Assembly (NCBI GenBank): GCA_964463655.1
Contig: CAYXDG010000056.1
Location: 1 to 23,561 of the forward strand
Direction: 5' to 3'
From: Halothece sp964463655
Lineage (GTDB): Bacteria > Cyanobacteriota > Cyanobacteriia > Cyanobacteriales > Rubidibacteraceae
DNA: 23,561 nt
The position numbers and the translations under genes are program-made. Shown piece by piece: positions 1 through 7,184 of this stretch (position 1 is its first letter; every line of letters starts with the position of its first letter). Below the pieces are notes generated by a model. That model saw only the letters and a program-made list of their open reading frames with translations, was not told where the DNA came from and ran no database searches.

Positions 1-1322
1 ATTTCCCCAGCAAACACTAAACAGAATAACCGCAGGAAACTAAACGCCATTAACCCATTGACCGTTAAAACGACTCCAGCAAGCCAAGGTTCAGTAGTCC
101 ACAAAGTATCAGTGAGAGAAAGTAACGACCAAAAACCGCCTAGAGGGGGAACTGCAATCAACCCAGCCACCCCGACGAGGTAGGATAAACCTGTAATGGG
201 ACGGCGTGACCATAGCCCCCCATAAAATGTGACATCTTGGGTGATGTTACTGAGGACAATATTCCCCACTGCCATCACGAGTAACGCCATCGCTAGAGAG
301 TAGGTGAGAAGCAACGTTAACGCAATTTGGGTTTCTCCCACACCCACAGCAATAAACACTAAGCCGAGATACGCACTCACAGCATAGGATAAAATCCGTT
401 TAATATCAGTTTGCGCGATCGCGACTAAACTGCCACCAATGGCTGTAATTGCCCCAATAGCGACAGTTGTGGTGACACCAATGGGAGAAACAGCAATAAT
501 TGGCTGCACTAAAATCAACACCCAAGCGCCACTACAAACCACGATCGCGTTCCGTAAAATCGTCGCGGGTAGGGGCCCTTCCATAGCTTCATCTAGCCAC
601 AAATGTAGGGGAAATTGAGCGCATTTTCCCACAGGACCCGCAACCAAGGTTAAACTGAGTAACGTGGCAACAGTTGGGCTTAAATCGGCGGTTTCCGCCC
701 AAATCGCAAGTTCTTGATAATTCCATGTTCCTGCTAACGGATACAAGGCGACCACACCCATGAGGACAAATAAGTCTCCCACCCGCTTGGTCAGAAACGC
801 ATCTCGCGCCCCTGTTACTACCAAAGACTGGTTAAACCAATAGCCGATGATGAGATACGTTCCGAGGGTGAGAATTTCCAGCATCACGTAGCTGAAAAAG
901 AGAGAATTCGTGAGGATTAGGGTGCAAAGTCCAGCTTCAAACAGGGCAACCAGAGAATAAAACCGCGCCCATCCCCAATCCATTTCTAGATAGGCGATCG
1001 CGTAAATTTGGGCAAGGAGGTTCAAACCTGTCACAATGATTAAAGCGCTCAGTTTCGCTGACGAAACTGACCACTCAAAATCAATTTGTAAACTCGCAGC
1101 ATCAAGCCAACCCACACTAAAATATTCAGGAGATTGGCTCTGCATTGCTGCAAAGGCAAAAACGCTGTGTAATAAAGCAAAGAACGTCATCAAAGCATTG
1201 AGATAACCCGCAGGTCGCGGTCCCGTCCGACGAGAGATTCCAGGAGACCAAAAAACACTTAATCCCATTCCCAGCAGGGGATAACAGGGAATTAGCCAAC
1301 TTGTATTCAGAACGTTACTCAT
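1..1322 (-). CDS. ndhF4: NAD(P)H-quinone oxidoreductase subunit NdhF4 (CO2-uptake NDH-1), 3' end off window
   Basis: Reading the minus strand from the ATG at 1322 gives 440 open codons that run off the left edge, so the C-terminal part is missing. The visible protein is a chain of hydrophobic segments of the Nqo12/NdhF proton-channel type. Recognisable stretches are RRTGPRPAGYLN near the N-terminus, ARDAFLTKRVGDLF, GKCAQFPLHLWLDEAMEGP, and AQTDIKRILSYAVSAYLG, the antiporter-like helix carrying conserved charged residues. Wording such as EMDWGWARFYSL, LEILTLGTYL and ITQDVTFYGGLWSRRPI resembles NdhF4 more than NdhF3 as I remember them. NdhF4 works with NdhD4 and CupB in the constitutive CO2-hydration form of thylakoid NDH-1; those partners would lie left of the window. 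The divergent LysR gene fits this assignment. NdhF3 is the main alternative. The start has no strong Shine-Dalgarno sequence. Confidence 0.85.
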   Translation of the reverse strand, partial: MSNVLNTSWLIPCYPLLGMGLSVFWSPGISRRTGPRPAGYLNALMTFFALLHSVFAFAAMQSQSPEYFSVGWLDAASLQIDFEWSVSSAKLSALIIVTGLNLLAQIYAIAYLEMDWGWARFYSLVALFEAGLCTLILTNSLFFSYVMLEILTLGTYLIIGYWFNQSLVVTGARDAFLTKRVGDLFVLMGVVALYPLAGTWNYQELAIWAETADLSPTVATLLSLTLVAGPVGKCAQFPLHLWLDEAMEGPLPATILRNAIVVCSGAWVLILVQPIIAVSPIGVTTTVAIGAITAIGGSLVAIAQTDIKRILSYAVSAYLGLVFIAVGVGETQIALTLLLTYSLAMALLVMAVGNIVLSNITQDVTFYGGLWSRRPITGLSYLVGVAGLIAVPPLGGFWSLLSLTDTLWTTEPWLAGVVLTVNGLMAFSFLRLFCLVFAGE

Positions 1323-1371
1323 CTTTAAGTTTGATTTTAAATTGCTATCCTAACCGATTCTAAAAACAATT

Positions 1372-1384
1372 TTAAGGGAATTAA
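1372..1384. promoter_or_regulatory. Candidate CmpR/CcmR-type LysR site (TTA-N7-TAA)
   Basis: TTA (1372-1374), seven bases, then TAA (1382-1384) match the TTA-N7/8-TAA motif described for CmpR-family regulators. The site lies in the 114-bp divergent gap between ndhF4 and the LysR gene and ends 2 nt before a TATAAT box. The region is AT-rich, so a chance match is possible. Other TTA...TAA pairs with different spacing also occur here. Confidence 0.45.
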
Positions 1385-1386
1385 CA

Positions 1387-1392
1387 TATAAT
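1387..1392 (+). promoter_or_regulatory. -10 box TATAAT for the LysR gene
   Basis: A perfect TATAAT lies 44 nt before the LysR start codon. No good -35 hexamer is seen at the expected spacing, which suits a promoter that is activated or autorepressed by a LysR protein bound at the adjacent TTA-N7-TAA site. Confidence 0.4.
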
Positions 1393-1436
1393 GTAAAATT
1401 GATATTTAGTATGTAAACGATAGCGATAATTCTATA

Positions 1437-2342
1437 ATGAAAAACGCAACGCTCCACCAATTGCGCGTCTTTGTGGTTGCAGCCAGACACTTAAGTTTTA
1501 CCAAAGCAGCAGAAGAGTTATTCTTAACTCAGCCAACGGTCTCCATGCAAATGAAGCAGTTAACTAAGGCGGTTGGACTTCCCCTATTTGAACAGATTGG
1601 GAAACGCTTGTATTTGACGCAATCGGGAGAAATTTTATATGAGAGTTGTCAGCGAATTTTTAGTGAGTTAGGCGAATTTGAAAGCGCGATCGCGAACATG
1701 AAAGGGTTAAAGCAAGGACAGCTTAAATTAAGCGCCGTCTCCACCACCAAATACTTTTTACCGCGCATTATTGGTCCATTTTGCCAACAATATCCAGGTG
1801 TGGAATTATCTTTACGCTTCACCAACCATGAGCGGATTTTACAGTATCTTAGTGATAATCAAGATGATTTGTATATCTTAAGTCAACTTCCTTCTACGAT
1901 TGATGTTGCTTATCATAAAATTTTAGAAAATCCCCTCGTCGCGATCGCCCCCTCGGATCATCCCTTAGCCAAAGAAACAAATATTCCCTTCAAACGTCTT
2001 GCAGAAGAACCCTTTATCATGCGCGAACCCGGTTCTGGGACTCGTCAAGCCTTAGAAGAATTATTCCATAAACATCAAGCGGAATTAAAAGTCCGACTCG
2101 AACTTGGAAGCAACGAAGCCATTAAACAAGCGATTTTAGGAGGGTTAGGAGTTTCCGTTTTGTCCAAACATACCCTCACCTTAGAAAAAGATACGGGGCT
2201 ATTTGCTATTTTAGACGTGGAAGATTTACCGATCAAGCGCAATTGGTATGCTATTTATCCAGCAGGGAAACAACCCTCAGTTGTCGCTCGTACCTTCTTA
2301 GACTACTTGGAAGTGGATCATAAATTGACAACGAGTCATTAA
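1437..2342 (+). CDS. cmpR: LysR-family regulator, CmpR/CbbR-like (inorganic carbon response)
   Basis: The 301-residue protein has normal LysR length. The N-terminal winged helix-turn-helix covers about residues 4-62 (SFTKAAEELFLTQPTVSMQMKQL). The type 2 periplasmic-binding-like effector domain begins near residue 88, with KYFLPRIIGPFCQQYPGVEL, EPFIMREPGSGTR and LGSNEAIKQAILGGLGVSVLS. This is the pattern of the CbbR/CmpR/CcmR group, which senses metabolites of the Calvin cycle and photorespiration and controls CO2 and bicarbonate uptake genes. Its divergence from ndhF4 across 114 bp makes that gene the obvious first target. Within the group, the CmpR, CcmR/NdhR and RbcR assignments are hard to separate by eye; wording and context favour CmpR. 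The ATG at 1437 follows a weak upstream region with no Shine-Dalgarno sequence. Confidence 0.78.
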   Translation: MKNATLHQLRVFVVAARHLSFTKAAEELFLTQPTVSMQMKQLTKAVGLPLFEQIGKRLYLTQSGEILYESCQRIFSELGEFESAIANMKGLKQGQLKLSAVSTTKYFLPRIIGPFCQQYPGVELSLRFTNHERILQYLSDNQDDLYILSQLPSTIDVAYHKILENPLVAIAPSDHPLAKETNIPFKRLAEEPFIMREPGSGTRQALEELFHKHQAELKVRLELGSNEAIKQAILGGLGVSVLSKHTLTLEKDTGLFAILDVEDLPIKRNWYAIYPAGKQPSVVARTFLDYLEVDHKLTTSH

Positions 2343-2475
2343 TCATCAACAATTAAAAAGGCAGTTTTGATCAAATCAGAAGAGACAGCATCTGCTGGAA
2401 AGAACTGTTCTTGCTGCGATCATGAATCTGTTAAAGTCTGAAACTGATTATTATAGATCGTGTCTATAACTAAGT

Positions 2476-3444
2476 ATGAATGTTAGCCGTTTTTTCCGTA
2501 ATTTATTTCGAGGTAAGCAAAAGCCTCCAAAATCGGGAGTAAGAGAACCTTTTTGGGATCGACTACCTCATCTGAATCTCCCCAGAATTAGGCTGCCAGA
2601 ATTGCCTCCTATCCACTTGCCCAGAATTAGACTTCCAGAAACGCCTCCTATTCACTTACCGAAAATCAGGCTTCCAGAACTTCCTGCAGCTAAGATTCGA
2701 GTTCCTTCCCTGCCCAACCCCTTCGCTAACTTTGCCTTTGTTATTGAAGAGCGCCAAAGATTTTTTGTTACCCTGAATTGGTTAGGGTACGTTTTAGTAT
2801 TGGCTTCTCTCTTAGACTATATTCTCATTCTTTATCCCCCTCAATTCACTGATCCACGATGGGAATTGCAAGTGATGACGAATTTAGTCAACAATGCTTG
2901 GTTTTTTCTACTAGGACTGATTCTAGTCTTTCTTCCCACTCGCCTTTACATTCGTCGCATAGAACTGAATTTTTTGAGTTTTTTAAGGTTGACAATTCTT
3001 ATCCTTGCGGTTCTATCTCTCTTATTAATTCCCCTAGGAGTGCTAAACACTCAACGAATTCATACTGATAACATTACTCAAATTAATCAGGAACAATTAG
3101 TTCAGGAGCGACAAATGGATGTGTTGAAGGAAGTGATTGAAACCCGACAACTTTTACCATTACAACTGCAACGCATTGGACAAGAATTAGGAGTTCAAAA
3201 CCTGTTAGATTCTGAGAATCCTAGACAAACTCTGATTGAGAAAATTCAAGAAGAAAAACAAAGAATTGAGCAAGAAGCCAATAACAAAAAAAAGGATCGT
3301 TTTCAAAGGTTAGTTACTCAAAGTGTTCGCACTCATTTTGGAGCTTTTCTAAGTGCTTTGTGTTTACTTCGCCTCTGGTGGGAAACACGGTGGCTGAAAG
3401 CAATTAAAGACTACATCAAAGAAGAAGCTGTTGATACTTACTGA
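2476..3444 (+). CDS. HpsJ-like membrane protein with proline-rich N-terminal repeats
   Basis: This 322-residue protein starts with a basic segment, then three 13-residue repeats of LPRIRLPELPPIH type at about residues 35-73, which end in IRVPSLPNPF. Three hydrophobic segments follow (about 102-121, 138-155 and 170-190), then a charged, coiled-coil-prone stretch (about 195-275) and a last hydrophobic patch near 288-302. The central part (GYVLVLASLLDYILILYPPQF, DPRWELQ, LGLILVFLP, LLLIPLGVLNTQRI) resembles the cyanobacterial HpsJ family, found in hormogonium-polysaccharide and exosortase-linked loci. No such partner genes are visible here, so the function is open. It is followed 7 nt later by the DUF2288 gene, probably co-transcribed. 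The proline-rich repeats are not something I recall as standard for HpsJ proteins. Confidence 0.6.
   Translation: MNVSRFFRNLFRGKQKPPKSGVREPFWDRLPHLNLPRIRLPELPPIHLPRIRLPETPPIHLPKIRLPELPAAKIRVPSLPNPFANFAFVIEERQRFFVTLNWLGYVLVLASLLDYILILYPPQFTDPRWELQVMTNLVNNAWFFLLGLILVFLPTRLYIRRIELNFLSFLRLTILILAVLSLLLIPLGVLNTQRIHTDNITQINQEQLVQERQMDVLKEVIETRQLLPLQLQRIGQELGVQNLLDSENPRQTLIEKIQEEKQRIEQEANNKKKDRFQRLVTQSVRTHFGAFLSALCLLRLWWETRWLKAIKDYIKEEAVDTY
2578..2694 (+). repeat. Three tandem 39-bp in-frame repeats
   Basis: Three consecutive 39-bp units encode L-P-R/K-I-R-L-P-E-L/T-P-P/A-I/A-H/K. Units 1 and 2 are the most alike in DNA; unit 3 diverges at its 3' end. A partial fourth unit (IRVPSLP) follows. The three units share a common reading frame and differ partly by synonymous bases, so the array is not brand-new. 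Confidence 0.85.
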
Positions 3445-3451
3445 AAATACG

Positions 3452-3772
3452 ATGACTAGAGACATAAAAACTGCCCTTGCTGAAAGTTTAGAACCAGCAA
3501 ATTGGGAATCTTTACAACCCCACGCGAAACGGGATGCTCTGATTATTGTCGCTCCCAGTTTAGATATTGTGGAAGTGGGCAGCGCGATCGCGCACGACCA
3601 AACAGAATCCGTGCAAGAATGGATTCAACAAGGACAATTGCAAAAACCTTCGGCCAATCAACTCTCCCTCTGGAATGCTCAACCGAAAAAGGCTTTTAAC
3701 ACCCTTATTGTTCAGCCTTATGTCCTTGTTCAAGAACTTCCTGTGGATGATCCAGCGTCTCATCTCGAATAA
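3452..3772 (+). CDS. DUF2288 family protein
   Basis: This small soluble protein has 106 residues from the ATG at 3452. An upstream in-frame TTG at 3431 would overlap the previous gene and is less likely. Family-like segments are LEPANWESLQPHAKRDALIIV, the core SLDIVEVGSAIAHD, VQEWIQQGQLQKPS and the C-terminal FNTLIVQPYVLVQEL. DUF2288 proteins of about 100 residues occur widely in cyanobacteria and proteobacteria; no biochemical role is known to me. There is no signal peptide or membrane segment. It lies 7 nt after the HpsJ-like gene on the same strand, which suggests one transcript, although the two families have no obvious functional link. Confidence 0.8.
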   Translation: MTRDIKTALAESLEPANWESLQPHAKRDALIIVAPSLDIVEVGSAIAHDQTESVQEWIQQGQLQKPSANQLSLWNAQPKKAFNTLIVQPYVLVQELPVDDPASHLE

Positions 3773-3833
3773 AATGTACCAAACGAATCCTCCTCTCTCA
3801 GCCAAAGAAACTCTCCCTAATCGGGGGGAATGA

Positions 3834-3941
3834 GGGGGTCAACCCACTCTGGCTGAACAGAAACAGCGAGAGCGGGAAAGAGCCGATCGCCTTGCTCAGA
3901 AACTACGAGAATTAGGTGTTGATCCTGATTCTGTCCAATAG
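3834..3941 (+). pseudogene. C-terminal remnant of a Uma2 (DUF820) family gene
   Basis: An open frame of 35 codons after a TGA at 3831 encodes QPTLAEQKQRERERADRL, then AQKLRELGVDPDSVQ and a stop. This charged coiled-coil tail ending in a LGVDPD-like motif is typical of cyanobacterial Uma2/DUF820 nuclease-like proteins, which usually have about 180-250 residues. The catalytic PD-(D/E)XK body is absent upstream, where DUF2288 sits only 60 bp away, and there is no plausible start codon. This is therefore a decayed leftover. Confidence 0.7.
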
Positions 3942-3947
3942 CAGACA

Positions 3948-6566
3948 TTAGGAAGTCAGCATTTCCATCGGCAAGCGTTTAAAGGTCAATCGTTCATCAG
4001 CGACATCAGCGAAGAGGGTATCGCCTTCGCTAAACTCTCCTCTTAACAAGGATTGCGCGATCGGGGTTTCCACATAACGCTGTACCGCTCGCTTTAGCGG
4101 ACGCGCGCCATAAACGGGATCATAGCCAATCTCAGCAAGGAAGTCCAGCGCTTCTAGAGAAAGTTTCAAGGAAAGTTTTTGTTCGCTGAGACGATCTTCG
4201 AGATACTGCGTTTGTAACTTGACAATCTGGCGTAACTGTTCTTTTCTCAAAGCATGGAAGATGATAATCTCATCAATGCGGTTGAGAAATTCAGGACGGA
4301 AGTTTTCTCGCATCGCAGCCATCACCCGATTATACATTTCGTCATAGCGAGAATCGTCCCCAGCGATATCTAAAATCAGGTCTGACCCAATATTACTGGT
4401 CATGATAATGATTGTGTTTTTGAAATCTACCACTCGCCCTTGAGAGTCAGTGAGACGACCATCATCTAAAATTTGTAACATGATGTTGAAGACATCGGGA
4501 TGGGCTTTTTCAATCTCGTCAAAAAGAATGACAGAATAAGGACGGCGGCGGATCGGTTCGGTGAGTTGTCCCCCTTCTTCATAACCCACATAGCCCGGAG
4601 GCGCGCCAATGAGACGGGAGACAGCGTGTTTCTCCATGTATTCGGACATATCTACCCGCACTAGAGCGTTTTCGGTGTCGAATAAGTTAGAAGCAAGCGC
4701 TTTGGCTAACTCGGTTTTTCCAACACCTGTGGGGCCGAGGAAAATAAAGCTGGCGGTAGGACGATTGGGATCGGATAACCCGGCGCGCGATCGCTGGATG
4801 GCTTCGGAAACGGCGCGAACTGCTTCTTCTTGCCCCACAACGCGATCGTGCAGTTCGTCTTGTAAATGTAACAGTTTTTCTTTCTCGGAAGCCATTAATT
4901 TACTAATGGGAATCCCTGTCCATTTGGAGATAATTTCCGCCACGTCTGCTTCGGCGACTTCTTCCCGCAAGAGAGTATGACCCCGACTTTGCATTTCCTC
5001 AAGTTTATCTTCTGCTTCTTGGCGCTGCCGTTGCAGTTCCGTTAAGCGACCGTAGCGTAATTCAGCAGCACGGTTGAGGTCATAATCCCGTTCTGCTTGT
5101 TGGATTTCTAAGTTGGTTTGGTCTATACTTTCTTTGATGCTACGGATTTGGTCAATGACTTCTTTTTCTGATTGCCATTGAGCATTCAGTTCATCTTGTT
5201 CTTCCTTGAGGTTGGCAAGTTCTTTTTCTAGGGTTTCTAAGCGTTCTTGAGAGGGGGTATCCTGTTCTTTTTGTAAGGAAAGGCGTTCCATTTCCAGTTG
5301 CAGGATTTTGCGATCGACCTCATCTAATTCTTCGGGTTTGGAGGTAATCTCCATTTTTAACTTCGCTGCTGCTTCATCTACGAGGTCAATGGCTTTATCA
5401 GGTAAAAAGCGATCGCTGATATATCGATCAGATAACATGGCTGCAGCAACTAAGCAGCGATCAGCAATCTTAACCCCGTGATGCACTTCATAACGTTCTT
5501 TCAATCCCCGTAAAATCGAGATCGTATCGGTCACATTCGGTTCATCCACATAGACCGCTTGAAAACGCCGTTCTAGGGCTGCATCTTTCTCGATATGCTG
5601 ACGGTACTCATCGAGGGTTGTCGCACCAATACAGCGCAATTCTCCCCGTGCTAACATCGGCTTTAATAAGTTCCCCGCGTCCATTGCTCCTTGAGTTGCC
5701 CCTGCACCGACAACGGTGTGAATCTCATCAATAAACATGATGATTTGTCCTTGGGCATCAGTGACCTCTTTTAAGACAGCTTTGAGACGTTCTTCAAACT
5801 CACCACGATATTTTGCCCCAGCAACTAATGCACCCAGATCAAGGGCAAATAATTGACGATCGCGCAAAGATTCTGGCACGTCACGACTGACAATCCGTTG
5901 GGCTAATCCTTCCACAATGGCAGTTTTTCCCACACCTGGTTCCCCAATGAGAACAGGATTGTTTTTTGTCCGACGGGATAAAATCTGGACAGTGCGCCGA
6001 ATCTCCTCATCCCGTCCGATAACGGGGTCAAGTTTCCCTTCTCGCGCCCAGGCGGTCAAGTCGCGTCCATATTTTTCGAGGGCTTCATATTTTCCTTCTG
6101 GGTTTTGGTCTGTTACTTTCTGCGATCCTCTAATCTCTTTAGTCACGGCTTTTAGTTTTTCTTCGGTGAGTCCAAACTCTTTGTACAGGGCTTTTCCAAA
6201 GCGATCGTCTTGTGTAAAGGCAAGAATCAGATGTTCGATGGAGATATACTCGTCTTCAAGGCTAGTGCGATAGTTCTCAGCGCGATCGAGCAAACTGTCT
6301 AAACTGCGTCCTAAATAGATAGAACCGCCTGTGTTAGAAATTTTCGGTTGCTGGGCGATAAACTCATCCGCGCGATCGCGCAGCCGTTGAACGCTGACAT
6401 CCGCTTTACTAAACACACTGCTAGCGAGTCCATCTTGTTCTAATAAAGATTTTAATAGGTGTTCACTTTCAATCTGTTGCTGTTGGTTTTGCTTAGCTAA
6501 GTCGGGAAGTCGCACGATCGCTTCCCAGGCTTTTTCTGTAAACTGATTGGGGTTCGTTGGCTGCAT
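3948..6566 (-). CDS. clpB: ATP-dependent disaggregase chaperone ClpB
   Basis: The 872-residue protein has the full ClpB length and order. Clp_N repeats cover about residues 1-150. AAA-1 has Walker A GEPGVGKT (208-215) and Walker B FIDEIH (278-283). The long coiled-coil M domain (about 405-530) marks ClpB rather than ClpC or ClpA. AAA-2 has GPTGVGKT (611-618), pore-loop GYVGYEEGG near 660 and LFDEIEKAHPD near 682. The protein forms cytosolic hexamers that extract polypeptides from aggregates with DnaK. No IGF/ClpP-binding loop is evident. The N-terminal wording resembles cyanobacterial ClpB1. A clear Shine-Dalgarno (GGGGAGGT, about 6573-6580) precedes the ATG by 6 nt. A possible -10 (TTATAG) lies further upstream. 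No CIRCE element was seen. The 3' end converges on the Uma2 remnant, with 6 bp between stop codons. Confidence 0.97.
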   Translation of the reverse strand: MQPTNPNQFTEKAWEAIVRLPDLAKQNQQQQIESEHLLKSLLEQDGLASSVFSKADVSVQRLRDRADEFIAQQPKISNTGGSIYLGRSLDSLLDRAENYRTSLEDEYISIEHLILAFTQDDRFGKALYKEFGLTEEKLKAVTKEIRGSQKVTDQNPEGKYEALEKYGRDLTAWAREGKLDPVIGRDEEIRRTVQILSRRTKNNPVLIGEPGVGKTAIVEGLAQRIVSRDVPESLRDRQLFALDLGALVAGAKYRGEFEERLKAVLKEVTDAQGQIIMFIDEIHTVVGAGATQGAMDAGNLLKPMLARGELRCIGATTLDEYRQHIEKDAALERRFQAVYVDEPNVTDTISILRGLKERYEVHHGVKIADRCLVAAAMLSDRYISDRFLPDKAIDLVDEAAAKLKMEITSKPEELDEVDRKILQLEMERLSLQKEQDTPSQERLETLEKELANLKEEQDELNAQWQSEKEVIDQIRSIKESIDQTNLEIQQAERDYDLNRAAELRYGRLTELQRQRQEAEDKLEEMQSRGHTLLREEVAEADVAEIISKWTGIPISKLMASEKEKLLHLQDELHDRVVGQEEAVRAVSEAIQRSRAGLSDPNRPTASFIFLGPTGVGKTELAKALASNLFDTENALVRVDMSEYMEKHAVSRLIGAPPGYVGYEEGGQLTEPIRRRPYSVILFDEIEKAHPDVFNIMLQILDDGRLTDSQGRVVDFKNTIIIMTSNIGSDLILDIAGDDSRYDEMYNRVMAAMRENFRPEFLNRIDEIIIFHALRKEQLRQIVKLQTQYLEDRLSEQKLSLKLSLEALDFLAEIGYDPVYGARPLKRAVQRYVETPIAQSLLRGEFSEGDTLFADVADERLTFKRLPMEMLTS

Positions 6567-6660
6567 TCGGTTTACCTCCCCGATTAAAATTTCTCTATAA
6601 TGTTCTCTTAATTACGATCTTAGTGAGTTTTTCGATCGCTTCACTGGTTGAAAACCAACC

Positions 6661-6828
6661 CTAATCAGTAGTATTTTCCTGATTAACTAACAAAACACGC
6701 AGAATAGCTAGTCTTTGAATAGCAAGTTTTACCTCTCCCTGTGCTACTTCTTCCAAAATAAAGGCTTTTTGATTTGAAGCCATCATAGCAGCGATCGCGC
6801 TTCTTGGTGAGGGAGCTTTGACAACCAT
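6661..6828 (-). CDS. Possible 55-residue hypothetical protein
   Basis: A minus-strand frame runs from the ATG at 6828 to a TAG at 6661-6663. It encodes 55 residues: MVVKAPSPRSAIAAMMAS, then an amphipathic helix-like part with KAFILEEVAQGEVKLAIQ and RLAILRVLLVNQENTTD. A second start at the internal ATG-ATG pair (about 6781-6786) would give 40-41 residues. I recognise no family. It fills most of the gap between clpB and ycf33, lies on the clpB strand, and has no visible Shine-Dalgarno. A short hairpin (GGTTG/CAACC, 6646-6660) lies just after its stop. It may be a real small gene, the tail of a lost one, or chance. Confidence 0.3.
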   Translation of the reverse strand: MVVKAPSPRSAIAAMMASNQKAFILEEVAQGEVKLAIQRLAILRVLLVNQENTTD

Positions 6829-6877
6829 GAACCGTTAAAATAGAAGTTAAAGGATTTCTAGCTTAGATGAGGTTTTT

Positions 6878-7081
6878 ATGGAAGAGTTTTTTCAAAATGT
6901 TTCTCGCTATCCCCGTTATCTGATTACTTTTAGTTTAGGCATTTTCTTTGCTCTCTTTGAACGACTGAAACCCCTGCTCGATCAGCCTGTTAAAGTAACG
7001 GCTTTAATTGGTATCCTAATCAGTAGCTTCCTCCTCGTTTTCTTTACCCTTAAAGGAATGTTAGGCTATACCACTCTTTAG
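6878..7081 (+). CDS. ycf33: Ycf33 / DUF751 family small membrane protein
   Basis: This 67-residue protein has the N-terminal family signature FFQNVSRYPRYLITFSLGIFF and two hydrophobic segments (about residues 15-30 and 41-59), ending in FFTLKGMLGYTTL. DUF751/Ycf33 proteins of this length are conserved in cyanobacteria and in algal plastid genomes; the function is unknown, with a thylakoid or inner-membrane location inferred from the helices. A purine-rich GAGG lies about 7 nt before the ATG. It stands alone, with a hairpin at 7106-7122 behind it. Confidence 0.85.
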   Translation: MEEFFQNVSRYPRYLITFSLGIFFALFERLKPLLDQPVKVTALIGILISSFLLVFFTLKGMLGYTTL

Positions 7082-7105
7082 GAGTCATTGTGAAGCTATT
7101 CTTGT

Positions 7106-7122
7106 GCGACCATCTTGGTCGC
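7106..7122 (+). other. Hairpin after ycf33
   Basis: GCGACC (7106-7111) and GGTCGC (7117-7122) form a perfect 6-bp stem with a 5-nt loop, 24 nt after the ycf33 stop. No T-run follows, so it is not a classical intrinsic terminator. It may protect the 3' end or act as a weak terminator. Confidence 0.4.
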
Positions 7123-7184
7123 CACAACCTCCCAACTTATCAGCCTAGAATTCAGATCGTTCTACTTGGCAGCAATCAATCATA

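Noticed and set aside
3431..3451. Upstream TTG start for the DUF2288 gene
   Set aside because: It would overlap the preceding stop codon region and add residues not typical of the family; the ATG at 3452 fits better.
4609..4980. 123-codon plus-strand frame inside clpB
   Set aside because: It lies fully antisense to the conserved AAA-2 domain of ClpB and shows no independent features.
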